From: Paracorniculantispora psalliotae
Lineage: Eukaryota; Ascomycota; Sordariomycetes; Hypocreales; Cordycipitaceae
Direction: 5' to 3'
DNA: 64,000 bases
NCBI GenBank assembly: GCA_002796755.1
Contig: PHFE01000022.1
Coordinates: 726,126 to 790,125 of the forward strand
The notes below the pieces were generated by a model. It made no database searches and was not told where the DNA came from. It saw nothing but the letters and a program-made list of their open reading frames with translations. Made by a program: the position numbers and the translations under genes. This document shows positions 44,813 through 55,043 of the stretch, one piece after another. How positions within the stretch are numbered: the first letter of the stretch is position 1; each line of letters begins with the position of its first letter.

Positions 44813-46091
44813 TTACTTGGGCTGTTTAGAGGCCTCAAAGTCTTGTTGCATCTGCTCGGCCATGGCGTCGTCGGTGAGAATCGTCAAAGCCAACATTGCC
44901 ATGCCGGTGCCACACTTGATGGCTTCCACGTGCGCCTGCTTCTCGCCCGCTGCCGCGGCAAACTTGATGCTGTGGAGGGCGGTTTCGGGGGGCGTAGGAA
45001 TAACAAATGCGCCGTGCATGCTGGGCAGCTCATGGCTCACATTGCCCATGTCAGTAGAGGCGACAAAGGGCTTCACTTGAGCGGGCAGGACCTTGCGGTC
45101 GAGCTTGGCCATTGCCTCAGAGTAGACTGTGCCAATGGTCGGGTTGCTGACGACGTTTTTGTAATCATCCGATCTGTGGTTCCGTCAGCGGTTGGTCCAT
45201 CGAAGTCAATGTAAAGAAAACACACGGTTGATATTTGATGGTGCAGTTAGTCGCAAGACCAGCAGCTTCAATGCATGCCTCAACTCGCTTGCGCAGAATG
45301 TGCCCACGCTCAATGGTTGGGCTTCGCAAGTACCAGTTCATCCTCGTGTGGTCGGGAATGACGTTAGGTACCGTGCCGCCATCCTCAATGACGGTGTGTA
45401 CTCTCTCGTCGGTGTGAAGTTGCTGTCGCAACAGGCTGACGTTGTTGTAAGCGGCAATGCATGCGTCCAGGGCATTAAGACCATTCCAGGGCTCGCCCGC
45501 AGCGTGGGCGGATCTTCCGCGGAACTCGACGCGGAACTTGATGCTGGCAACGAGGTCAAACGCCGCGGAACCCAACACTGAGGCGTCATCTGAGATTCCG
45601 CCTGCCGTGACGGCGTGGGACATGATAGCGGCCGAAGCACCCTTGAAAGCGCCGGCACGGATAAGCTGCACCTTGCCGCCGCCGCCCTCCTCCGCCGGGG
45701 TGCCGAGAATACGCAGGCGACCAGGGAGATTTAGTTCCTGCAGGGCCCGGGCAGCACCAATAAAGGCAGCGAGAGACGATGTCGCAATCAGATTGTGGCC
45801 GCAAGCATGGCCAATTTCCGGAAGAGCATCGTATTCCGCGCAAACAATAACTTCGCGACCACTAGAGCCAATGCTAGCCTCGAAGCTCGTCTCGAGATCA
45901 TACGCCTTACGCTTGACAGTGAATCCCTGCTTCTCCAGAAATGAAGAGAGATTCTCAGCTGCTCTGTGCTCTTCATAGCATAATTCGGGATTTTTGTGAA
46001 GGTCCTGGTTGGCGTCGTGCAGAGCGGCGTCTGCTTGTTCTAGGGTAGCCTGGATGATGGGCAACGCCGCGCTAAGCGATGAGGCGGACAT
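44813..46091 (-). CDS. M20-family peptidase / amidohydrolase (PM20D2-like)
   Basis: Exons 46091..45226 and 45173..44813 give 408 aa; the 52-bp intron is GTGTGT..CACAG. The start MSASSLSAALP is preferred over the longer frame, which lacks another ATG. The metal site is visible: CAEYDALPEIGHACGHN (about residues 84-100) and the general-base/metal pair in LGTPAEEGGGG (about 130). The dimerisation domain has RVEFRGRSAHAAGEPWNGLN. After the intron come FVASTDMGNVSHELPSMHG and the C-terminal helices. This group includes aminoacylases and dipeptidases that hydrolyse N-acyl or beta-alanyl/Lys dipeptides. No leader, so cytosolic. It is divergent from a Zn2Cys6 regulator across a 455-bp shared promoter. 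Confidence 0.92.
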
Positions 46092-46546
46092 GGTGATAGC
46101 TCGGTATATAACCGTTTCAGATATATTGAACGGGTTGGATGTCGGCAAACAAAATCAATGTGATGCGCAGAAAAGATGATGCCGTAGTCAAATTGTTTGC
46201 TGCAATAAATGCTTGAACAGCATTGCAGTCTTGCTGAGAGTAACGTGATGAAGTACAGGGTACAAGCAAAACACTCATTCGACACGCCACTCCACAAGTC
46301 ATCAGGTACATTCCCGCTGCAGGGCGCATCCTGTGGAGACGCCTCGTACCAATTACATCTCTTGCCGACGCCGTCTGGAACTAGTTGACTTATAAGACTC
46401 CGACCTGCCATCTACACTCCGACACTAACAGTCATCGCTTTTACATACTACGCGCAACCGGCAAAGAGCTGGCCGACCACTTGCCTGTCCGGGCTCCTGT
46501 GCCGACCAATGTCTACGCTAGCTGTAACCGTCTCCAACAGCGACGG
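46092..46546. other. shared divergent promoter (amidohydrolase / Zn2Cys6 regulator)
   Basis: 455 bp separate the two start codons. No clear TATA box or repeated operator half-site (CGG pairs) could be assigned by eye. Confidence 0.5.
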
Positions 46547-48193
46547 ATGATGTCGCCTGCGCTGCCCCCCAGGCCCACGCCGCCTCCAACAGCTCAAGAC
46601 ACGCCGACTCGCGCCCGCAAACGTGCCACATTGCGGTCCAAGACGGGGTGCTGGACGTGTCGCTTGAAGAAGGTGAAATGTGATGAGGCCCAGCCGCAGT
46701 GCCAGCGATGTCGCCGTCTGCGTCGCCTCTGCGACTACGGCCCTGGGCCTGGCTCCCGTACAGAGTCGCCCGGCTCCTTGGTCAAGGTCTCCGCCGCCGC
46801 CAGCAACCCGGGCGAGATGACGCTGCAGCTGCCGACCTTTTCCAGCAGCTCGTCGTCCCTTCACCTGACGGCGACCGACCACGAGGCCATCCGCTACTTC
46901 CGCACCACCTTTGCCCGCATGCGCCACACCAAGAACCCCGACTACTCGAACTATTCCATCATCTTCCACATCGCCGAACGTGAGCCCCTCGTCATGCACA
47001 CGGTGCTAGCACTCGGGGCGCGCGGGCTCGAGTTCCGTCGCAGCCAGAATCTCCATCGTGTGGGCGGAGTCATTCGCCATCAAAACTGGAGCTACCTCTC
47101 GCACTACGCTGCAGCACTGAAGCATTTGACTGCGGAGCTGACCAAGGACGACGAGGGCAACGACGCCTTTAGCCTGGACGCCTGCTGTACCGCCCTCTAC
47201 CTAATGCTGATTTATGAGCAGAATCACGGTGACGGTGATCGTCTGGGCCTGACCCACCATCTCAACGGCGCTGCCATGATTCTGCAGCACCGCGGTCGTC
47301 ATATCAGGACTGAAATGGAGAGACAGAAGCTGACCACCCCTTCGGCCCTGTCAACACGACGCGCCCCGTTTCGCCTGTCTCTCTATTCAGCCCGCATTCT
47401 GACGTGGATTGCGCAGAGCGACTCCATGGCCTCGACTTTTGGTGTAGGCGGCGCCTACAACCAAGCTTTGCATGAGATACTTGGTGCTGCAGATCCGCAA
47501 ACGGTCGAGCGTCTACACAGCTTCTCGAATCCGTTGTTCCGGACAATGTGGAAAGGCTCATATCCGCAGTCTGAGCTCACTGATGATATCGAGAACCGCA
47601 GCACTCTGGCCATGTCGGTCTCCTGTTTTCAGGCACGCTACGCAGTATCCTTGCTTGCACGGGCGCGAGAGGATGCGGAGAGGAAAAGGCAGATTCTGAG
47701 AAGCAAGACAATCATCCAGAATATTGCCGTGAAATACCGCGAGGAGCTTGAAATTGCTGACGGCCTCTTGCCTTCCACGGACAATTCTCACCGCCTGGTG
47801 GCCAACCTGCGATGGGTTGCGCCACACTATCACGCCGTCGTCATTTTGTTTGTACGGCTTGCGGGAGTTGCTGTCTCCGAGTTTGGGCGCGTGGAACCCG
47901 GTGCCCACACGGCCTCCATAATGAACCTGGCACGACAGGCATACAGGCACCAGGGCCACGAGGCTGTCGTGCGCATTGCTTGGCCGCTGCTCGTTGTGGC
48001 GCTCGAGACGCGTGAACAGCAGGACCGCGACTGGATCCAGGCTCGCTTCAGCTTCATGAGCGGCTTCAACAAGAACCTGGAGTGGGCAGACGAATTTCTG
48101 CGCTCATACTCAGCTGAACCTGGGGCATCGGCGCCGTGGACGGACCCAGGTACGTGGTTCCGCTCCAACGATGGGAACCTATTTGTGATATGA
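46547..48193 (+). CDS. Zn(II)2Cys6 transcription factor
   Basis: A single exon of 548 aa from the ATG at 46547 (MMSPALPPRP); the frame is open upstream but has no earlier ATG. A Pro-rich start and basic stretch (RARKRATLRSK) precede the zinc cluster at about residues 36-63: CWTCRLKKVKC, DEAQPQCQRC, RRLRRLC. A linker follows, then a fungal-specific regulatory domain (Fungal_trans_2-like) from about residue 105 (DHEAIRYFRTTFARM) to the end, including SIIFHIAEREPLVMHTVLAL, HHLNGAAMILQHRG and the C-terminal IAWPLLVVALETREQQDRDW. Nuclear. It faces the M20 amidohydrolase gene head to head, so control of that gene is a plausible inference but unproven. Confidence 0.9.
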   Translation: MMSPALPPRPTPPPTAQDTPTRARKRATLRSKTGCWTCRLKKVKCDEAQPQCQRCRRLRRLCDYGPGPGSRTESPGSLVKVSAAASNPGEMTLQLPTFSSSSSSLHLTATDHEAIRYFRTTFARMRHTKNPDYSNYSIIFHIAEREPLVMHTVLALGARGLEFRRSQNLHRVGGVIRHQNWSYLSHYAAALKHLTAELTKDDEGNDAFSLDACCTALYLMLIYEQNHGDGDRLGLTHHLNGAAMILQHRGRHIRTEMERQKLTTPSALSTRRAPFRLSLYSARILTWIAQSDSMASTFGVGGAYNQALHEILGAADPQTVERLHSFSNPLFRTMWKGSYPQSELTDDIENRSTLAMSVSCFQARYAVSLLARAREDAERKRQILRSKTIIQNIAVKYREELEIADGLLPSTDNSHRLVANLRWVAPHYHAVVILFVRLAGVAVSEFGRVEPGAHTASIMNLARQAYRHQGHEAVVRIAWPLLVVALETREQQDRDWIQARFSFMSGFNKNLEWADEFLRSYSAEPGASAPWTDPGTWFRSNDGNLFVI

Positions 48194-48654
48194 TTTCCTT
48201 CATGTGTCATGTTAGCGAGCCACTGTTTTTTATTTGTCCATACCGGGTTTATGTACATCTCTCCACATCTTTTGATAGCAACAATGCAAGCCCTCCATTT
48301 CCCCGGAACAAACAAGTTTCCCCGCATCTATGTACATCATGTCACATGGCTACAATATGGTGAAGCAAGCTGCAAAAAAGAGCCAATCAACCAATTAGCA
48401 ATGTGAATCTGAATATACCGCGCCTCCAGTTTTCCCATGGGGAACCAGGTGGATCGTCGCCTGCCCCCGTGCCGCTAGCGTCGTCCCTCGTCGGCTCCCA
48501 GACCGCATTCGGTCTAAGCGCTATCGAAACTTTCCCTTCTGCGTAGTCGGGGCACCGCCACAGGGCTGGAGCTGTGATATTGAAATATGTCTTTTCTGGG
48601 GAATAATAACTCGCCACTGTGATTTGCGCCCGGTGAACCGTTCAACCGCGCTCT
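48194..48654. other. intergenic region before gap
   Basis: Contains the 3' flank of the Zn2Cys6 gene. No coding signal up to the G homopolymer. Confidence 0.5.
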
Positions 48655-49667
48655 GGGGGGGGGGGGGGGGGNNNNNNNNNNNNNNNNNNNNNNNNNNNNN
48701 NNNNNNNNNNNNNNNNNNNNNNNNNNNNNNNNNNNNNNNNNNNNNNNNNNNNNNNNNNNNNNNNNNNNNNNNNNNNNNNNNNNNNNNNNNNNNNNNNNNN
48801 NNNNNNNNNNNNNNNNNNNNNNNNNNNNNNNNNNNNNNNNNNNNNNNNNNNNNNNNNNNNNNNNNNNNNNNNNNNNNNNNNNNNNNNNNNNNNNNNNNNN
48901 NNNNNNNNNNNNNNNNNNNNNNNNNNNNNNNNNNNNNNNNNNNNNNNNNNNNNNNNNNNNNNNNNNNNNNNNNNNNNNNNNNNNNNNNNNNNNNNNNNNN
49001 NNNNNNNNNNNNNNNNNNNNNNNNNNNNNNNNNNNNNNNNNNNNNNNNNNNNNNNNNNNNNNNNNNNNNNNNNNNNNNNNNNNNNNNNNNNNNNNNNNNN
49101 NNNNNNNNNNNNNNNNNNNNNNNNNNNNNNNNNNNNNNNNNNNNNNNNNNNNNNNNNNNNNNNNNNNNNNNNNNNNNNNNNNNNNNNNNNNNNNNNNNNN
49201 NNNNNNNNNNNNNNNNNNNNNNNNNNNNNNNNNNNNNNNNNNNNNNNNNNNNNNNNNNNNNNNNNNNNNNNNNNNNNNNNNNNNNNNNNNNNNNNNNNNN
49301 NNNNNNNNNNNNNNNNNNNNNNNNNNNNNNNNNNNNNNNNNNNNNNNNNNNNNNNNNNNNNNNNNNNNNNNNNNNNNNNNNNNNNNNNNNNNNNNNNNNN
49401 NNNNNNNNNNNNNNNNNNNNNNNNNNNNNNNNNNNNNNNNNNNNNNNNNNNNNNNNNNNNNNNNNNNNNNNNNNNNNNNNNNNNNNNNNNNNNNNNNNNN
49501 NNNNNNNNNNNNNNNNNNNNNNNNNNNNNNNNNNNNNNNNNNNNNNNNNNNNNNNNNNNNNNNNNNNNNNNNNNNNNNNNNNNNNNNNNNNNNNNNNNNN
49601 NNNNNNNNNNNNNNNNNNNNNNNNNNNNNNNNNNNNNNNNNNNNNNNNNNNNNNNNNNNNNNNNNNN
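48655..49667. other. G17 homopolymer followed by 996-N assembly gap
   Basis: Seventeen G residues (48655-48671) run straight into a 996-base N gap. Frames predicted through it are artefacts. The 5' part of the transporter gene at 49668 must lie within it. Confidence 0.95.
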
Positions 49668-50604
49668 CTTCTTCCTCCTCCCTGACGAGCCCAGCAAGGC
49701 GCGCTTCCTCAGCAAGGAAGACCGCATCAAGGCCGTCCGCCGCGTCGAGGGCAACATGACGGGCGAAAAGACGAACCGCATCCAGTGGAGCCAATGCTTA
49801 GAAGCGCTCTGCGACGTGCAGGCCTGGCTGCTGGTCCTCATCCAGCTCGTCGGCCAGATCACCAACGGCGGTGTCCAGGGCGTAAGTCTCGACTAACTAC
49901 CTGCCCTGTCCAAAGTTCCACGCAGCTAACATACTAGTCAGTTTGGCTCCATTGTCATCAAAGGCATGGGTTTCGAAACGCTCAAGACTCTGCAGGTGCA
50001 GATGATTGCTTACGTCTTCCAGCTCATCTTCGTGCTGATTGCCACTATCGGCAGCACGTACCTGCCCAACACGCGTACGCTCTGGATCGTCTGGGACATG
50101 GCCTTTGCCATTGCGGGAGCGGCCATGGTGCGGGAGATCCCCAGTGACAACAAATGGGGCCGCTTTTTCGGATACTGCCTTGCCATGGGCTACACGCCCA
50201 ACTTTCCCATCATCCTGTCCATGCTGTCAGCCAACATTGCCGGCTTCTCCAAGAAGATGACGGTCAACGCAATGGTACGTTATAGCATTCGAGTTCTGCT
50301 ACTATTCTTGACTTTCCGAATGCTCGACTAACTTGAATAGCTCTTCATTGCCTACTGCGCGGGTAACATCATCGGTCCCCAGCTCTTTATGGAGAAGGAA
50401 GCGCCCACGTACACATCCGGCTTTCTCGCCATAATGATCTGCTACGCCATCGGTCTTGTTGCAAGCATCGTACTACGCTTCTACCTCGTGTGGGAGAACA
50501 GGCGCCGCGACACGGCCGCCGAGACTGTTCCACTGGGCAGGCCCGAGGAGACAAACGTGGACAAGACGGATAAGCAGCTTCGCACGTTCCGATATATATA
50601 CTAA
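49668..50604 (+). CDS. MFS anion:cation symporter, allantoate-permease (Dal5) family, 5'-truncated by gap
   Basis: Visible exons are 49668..49881, 49942..50274 and 50341..50604, about 270 aa of the C-terminal half; the start is lost in the gap. The large cytosolic loop reads LPDEPSKARFLSKEDRIKAV, with the KEDR-x-AV/I-x-RV pattern of the ACS family. GVQGFGSIVIKGMGF and the later helices GYTPNFPIILSMLSANIAGF and YCAGNIIGPQLFMEKEAPTY are typical of Dal5/Tna1/Seo1-type carriers of organic anions (allantoate, ureidosuccinate, nicotinate, dipeptides). Missing sequence of roughly 230-250 aa would fit the gap. Plasma membrane; substrate unassigned. It sits near the M20 amidohydrolase and its putative regulator, so a nitrogen-scavenging group is conceivable. 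Confidence 0.88.
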
Positions 50605-51005
50605 ATCATTACATCAATCGCAGCCTTTACATACACGTTCATAACAGAGATATTTTATTGAGTTTCATACTTTGCTAAACAATTCGTGGTAATGATGGCT
50701 GCGTTAGAGCTTGCCAAAGTAGACGAGCATCTTGTCGTTTGCAGCGCCGCAGGCCCGTGACGTGGTCCCAGCCAGGGGAGGCAACATAGCCCTTCTTGGT
50801 CTCACAAGCCTCGCTGTCGTGCCTCTGATCACCGACCATAACGTTGTTGAAGATGCCCTTCTTGTAGGTGATGAGCTCGCACGGCAACTACAACTAAATG
50901 ACAGGAACAAAACTATTATGCGTAGGTTTATTAATTATTTAAGTGAAGCGAAACACATATCAGCCGCTATTACAATCTCCATCTCCACATAACGCCCACT
51001 CGTAC
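50605..51005. other. spacer containing a sedolisin relic
   Basis: Between the transporter stop and the surface-glycoprotein stop, the only recognisable content is the minus-strand peptidase fragment at 50704-50887. Confidence 0.55.
50704..50887 (-). pseudogene. C-terminal relic of a sedolisin (S53) peptidase, frameshifted
   Basis: On the minus strand one frame reads ITYKKGIFNNVMVGDQR, then CETKKGYVASPGWDHVTGL, the end of a tripeptidyl-peptidase-type sedolisin (calcium-site region and the GWDxVTGLG block). After VTGL the frame must shift by one base to give GAANDKMLVYFGKL and a stop at 50704-50706. Upstream sequence has no catalytic domain, so only about 60 residues remain. The expected Asp of FND is Asn here. 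This is a dead gene fragment, not a functional protease. Confidence 0.55.
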
Positions 51006-52221
51006 TCAGGGAAGCTCGACCGGGCTGGGCCGCAGCACCTGTGGCGGTGGCGGCGACGGCGTCATGGCACCGTGCTGATGCGTCCCAATGCTCGGCGACG
51101 ACACGGTGCTGGACATGGCTTTGAACGGGCCCGGTGACGGCCGGGGGCTCTCGAGCTCGGCGGGCTGGGACATCGCGCTGCTCCGGGCGTAGCTGTAGTG
51201 TTGGCTAGTCTGCGGGCCGTTGCTTTGGTCGCCCGCGCTGTTGTCTCTGGCGTTTTGGCGGCGCCGCCAGAAGAAGAACAGGAGCCCGAGGGCGAGGAGG
51301 CCCGCGGCGCCGCCGATACTGCCGCCGATGATGCCGCCGAGGGGAGTGCTGCTGCTGCTGTCGGAGGACGGCGAGGATGTAGGGGGTGGAGCTGGGGCGG
51401 AGGAGGATGAAGAGGAGGCAGAACTGGTCGAGCTGGACGAGGACGCTTCCGTGCTAGAAGATAATTCCGAGCTGGAAGAAGCGTCTGCCGTTAGGTACTT
51501 TGTCGAATATCGGGTCGATATTACTTCGCTCATGCTTGATTTTGTTCCCGTCACGACGATCTGTAGCGTCAAGTCGTGGCTGGGGTCAGGGTTGGTGGTT
51601 ACCACCGTCGTAGCAAAGTCTGATTTGCCACAGCCATACTGCCTATAGTTAAGCGGGTATGTGTTCATATAGCACTCCGATGTGCCTCGACTATTCATTC
51701 AACCACATTAGCTACCCTTTTCCTTTTCTTCTTTTCTCTCTGCTCTGCAGCGTCTACTCACCAAGTATACGCGTTGGGGTCGTCGGCCGTTGGCTTGGAG
51801 TTGTCGTCCACGCAAGCCGTGTAAAATGCGCAGTGGTCCGAGCTAATGGCGCAGCAGCCGACGAAGCCATTGTCCGTGTTCCATACGCATGATGAGTGCG
51901 CGGAGCAAGTTGCAGCCCTGTTGATGTCGCCGGCGACCCTTTGGCACAGAGGGGGCCGTGTAAGCCAAGAAAACCCATCAAGACTCGCAGCAGAATAACT
52001 TACCAGCCACACACGGTGGCGGGATAGTACTTGTCCTCTCGGGCGTAGAGCTCGTGCAGGAAAGGCGCCTCGGTGACCACAGACGCTGGCGCTGCGGCGG
52101 CGGTGGTGGTGCTGCTGCGCTGCGGCGCGGGCGTCTCGGCCGGGCCACGCCAAGGCACGGCACCGACACGGGCAGCTAGCGCGCCACCGAGGACAGCGGC
52201 GATGCAGAGAGTCGTCTTCAT
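51006..52221 (-). CDS. single-pass surface glycoprotein, Cys-rich ectodomain and Ser-rich stalk
   Basis: Exons 52221..52004, 51938..51762 and 51690..51006 give 359 aa with all phases matching. Signal peptide: MKTTLCIAAVLGGALAARVG. The ectodomain has about ten cysteines, with VCGWVAGDINRAATC, CVWNTDNGFVGCC, HCAFYTACVD and ECYMN as landmarks, split at two introns that both interrupt Trp/Cys codons. A Ser-rich stalk of about 50 residues follows. Then comes one membrane span preceded by a glycine-rich turn (GGIIGGSIGGAAGLLALGLL) with an RRR stop-transfer, and a Pro/Ser-rich cytosolic tail. The architecture resembles fungal Mid2/Wsc-like wall-stress sensors, though the Cys pattern is that of a separate widespread fungal family. 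A wall-sensing role is inference. Confidence 0.85.
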
Positions 52222-52746
52222 ACTTACAACAGCAGAGGAAGCGAAAGAAACACGCATAAGCGCCAGGAGAAGAATTGTTTCTGTTTCAAGAGAGGAGAAG
52301 GGAGGTGGCGGCTGGTTAAGAATGGGCCGCAGGATGAGCCAGTCGGCCAACGCAACAGCGGCCAATGCAGACAAACGGACATGGGGGATGGGAACCAGAC
52401 GGCAGGCCAACCTCGCAGGACAACCATCTCTGCCAGAGAGAGGTCGGTCTCGCCTTGATGCTGGTCGGCGGAGTCGTATGCAGGTTGTCCGAGCTGTCAT
52501 TGGCGCCTTTTTGCTGTAAATGAGCCAGGAGGATAACTAGTGGATCAGAGGTGTGCACCGAGCCGTCGAGCCGTCCCGTCTTTGTTCGAAATATACACGC
52601 GACAGGCAGTCTTGCCGTCTCACTCGGGTGGCTGCAACAATATTTTTTCCTTGACATGAAGACCAGTATACATGTCCACAGAATTCTCAGAACGAAACCA
52701 GCTCAACACCCGCCGGCGTGTCGCTGCGCGCGAGTGTTGGGCCAAC

Positions 52747-52769
52747 CTCTCTCTCTCTCTCTCTCTCTC
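52747..52769 (+). repeat. (CT)n microsatellite
   Basis: An uninterrupted CT dinucleotide run of 23 bp. It gives Arg-Glu or Leu-Ser repeats in chance frames. Confidence 0.9.
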
Positions 52770-53449
52770 GTTCCCTTGTCGATCGGCGCTCGCGAGGCCG
52801 GACCCCCGCGGCTGCGTGCAGCAGGGCTTGCATTAGCTTACAATGCTGCTCTGCTCCCGCACCCGCCGCTGCCCTCGGGCACACCGATTTCTGTGCCACA
52901 GCCCGTCTGTCCGACCAGCTGCACGTATGAGTGAAGCTCGGGCCTAAAACAAGGCGTCGGGTCAGGGCCTTTGTCTTTTTCTGGTAGCCTGCTCCGCAGC
53001 CACAGGGCAGGTATTGGGCAGGCACGCGGCCAGCTTCCCCAGCAGTGTTATATTTCTGGGCAGTGCGGAAGGCCCCGCGGCGCGGGTAATGCGCTCGTTA
53101 GATTACAAAGGACAGGGACTTTGGCGGTACACAGGGTTGAGGGCGTCGTCGACTGGATGTAGTTACGGGGATGGGGGAAGATAAAGGTGCTTGTTGAAGA
53201 GTGGTGGATATCTGCTCACGACGCCCGAGTACCCGGTGGGCTGAAACTGTATGATGTTCATGTATAATAACAAAAGGAAGTTGTGCAGTGGTCATGTGGA
53301 TCGACACTGCGAAGGCCATGCAGTTTGCGCTCAGCTGCTATCACACTGCAGGCTGTCATCTTTTGGGTGTGTAGCCAGGCAGCATCTGGCCAGCCTGCTC
53401 GCATGAGCGCGCAGACAGCTCCCCGTCTCCTTCGATACACTCTCCCCCT

Positions 53450-53640
53450 GAAATAATGTTAGCGCAGTACTTAATAGTTATCTTTATCATAATTCGCCTT
53501 ATTTACTTTATTTTTCTTGTTTTTCTTATATCTCTTATATTTCGTCTTTCCCTTCTTTTCTTTATTTTCTCGATTTCATTAGTTTTATAATATTATTTTA
53601 TATTAACTAATTAATATTTAAGAGTACTTTAGTATAGAAA
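53450..53640. repeat. AT-rich island
   Basis: A sharply AT-rich stretch dominated by TTAT, TTTATT and TATTAA words with very few G residues, between GC-rich flanks. It may be a RIP-degraded insertion remnant; no element boundaries are visible. Confidence 0.4.
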
Positions 53641-54120
53641 GTCACACGCCAACATATTTCAAGGGGGTTAGTGTAAGACGCTCTACGCCCTATCCGCCAA
53701 GATTGCCACGACGCCGCGCCCGCCACATCGAGATGCTCTAGGTGCTTAATCTCAGCTTCGCATATCTCTTCTACACCATTATACAGCTCCTCACTATTAG
53801 GCACCAGAACATAGGCACGGCAGAACATCAGAACATAGGCGCGCGGGTAGAGTGGGCGGGCTAGCACTGTAACTGCTCTTCCATCCCCTCTCTTATATCT
53901 CAGAGAGCGCATGTAGACTCTAGCTGCAGAAGAAGAAACAAATGAATACGAAATAGTATTATTACCACGCGCAAATCCATCCTAGGCGTATACGTCACCT
54001 TTCGTACCGACTCACTCGATAAGCGCCTTGAGGGCCAGCAGGAGGAGCGCCCCAAGACCATCCAGAAGCTTTCAAAAGATATATTTTCATTATATGCGAT
54101 TTTGTATATTTTTTTCCCAT
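53641..54120. pseudogene. possible decayed coding fragments
   Basis: A minus-strand frame holds PNSEELYNGVEEICEAEIKH and a 24-bp tandem duplication (CAGAACATAGGC at 53805 and 53829). On the plus strand, RKSILGVYVTFRTDSLDKRL and EERPKTIQKLSKD read without stops near 53970-54090. Composition is coding-like in both, but neither has a start, a family match or intact length. They may be pieces of an old repeat-borne gene. Confidence 0.25.
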
Positions 54121-54323
54121 CATGTTACAATAGCTTAAGAGGCCGTTAATGCTGGTGACCTTCTCTTACACCAAATGCCCTTTGTAGTGGGGAGCTGGCC
54201 AGAAAAAAAAGTTGGAGCCTGGACAGGTCCAACCTCAGAGCTCGCCAGCCAGCCATCTGCAGCCCAGACATCTTCAACTTCACAACCTCACGGCGCAGAC
54301 TCACGAAAAGCCCACCACACATC

Positions 54324-55043
54324 ATGTCTGACCAACGACGAGGACGCCGACCCGATACCCGTCGCGATTGGGACGCTCCCGACCGGCGCGACGACGGACC
54401 GCGCGGTGGCGGCGGCGGCGGCGGCGGTGGCAGACGCAACAACTACCGATCACGATCACGCGAGCGCCGCGGCGGCGGCAACGACGACCGCTCCCGCTCC
54501 CCCGATCATCGATCCAACTACCGCGACCATGATGAGCGCGACGCCGGGCGCAACACTGGTGGTGGACGGGGGCGCGCGCGAGGAGGGCGTGGCGGGCGCG
54601 GCGGCGACGACAGACGAGATCGGGACTACAACTCACGCCGCCACGACGACAGACGAGGTACGTCCGACCATCGTTCCCCGTTCTTTTTACCTAGCATACT
54701 TACATTTTCATCAGGAGGCCGTGACCGGCGACGCTCACGAAGCCGCAGCCCGCGGGGCGACGACCGCATGGAGCTCGACAAGAAGCCGACGAAGCCCGCT
54801 GCTACAGCTCCGGCGCCGGTGGCGGTGGCGGTGCCCCTTGTCGGCGAAGAGGGCGGGAATGAAGATGACGACATGGCGGCGATGCAGGCCATGATGGGCT
54901 TTGGCGGGTTCGGCACGACAAAGGACAAGCGCGTGGCGGGCAACAACGCGGGCGCGGTGCGGAAAGTGAAGAAGACGGAGTACAGGCAGTACATGAACCG
55001 TGAAGGCGGCTTCAACCGGGCGCTGAGTCCGACGCGAGAGTAA
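54324..55043 (+). CDS. U4/U6.U5 tri-snRNP 27-kDa protein (SNRNP27)
   Basis: Exons 54324..54657 and 54715..55043 give 220 aa. The N-terminal two thirds is an Arg-Ser/Arg-Gly-rich, low-complexity region (SRSRERRGGGN, RSRSPDHRSN, RRRSRSRSPRGDD). The C-terminal 55 residues are the conserved domain: MMGFGGFGTTKDKRV, then NNAGAVRKVKKTEYRQYMNR and GGFNRALSP. The human protein joins the tri-snRNP and affects 5' splice-site choice in the pre-B spliceosome. Nuclear. The 57-bp intron (GTACGT..TCATCAG) is a multiple of three and contains no stop, so retention would add 19 residues in frame. A likely polyadenylation signal, AACAATAAAATG, follows about 90 bp after the stop. Confidence 0.92.
   Translation: MSDQRRGRRPDTRRDWDAPDRRDDGPRGGGGGGGGGRRNNYRSRSRERRGGGNDDRSRSPDHRSNYRDHDERDAGRNTGGGRGRARGGRGGRGGDDRRDRDYNSRRHDDRRGTSDHRSPFFLPSILTFSSGGRDRRRSRSRSPRGDDRMELDKKPTKPAATAPAPVAVAVPLVGEEGGNEDDDMAAMQAMMGFGGFGTTKDKRVAGNNAGAVRKVKKTEYRQYMNREGGFNRALSPTRE

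Larger units (their letters stand above)
52222..54323. other. 2.1-kb intergenic region with repeats and remnants
   Basis: Divergent spacer between the surface glycoprotein and SNRNP27. It contains a CT microsatellite, an AT-rich island and possible decayed coding pieces at 53641-54120. No intact gene. Confidence 0.5.

Noticed and set aside
48514..49865. Frames of 353-426 aa on both strands
   Set aside because: They run through the 996-N gap; the residues are undetermined.
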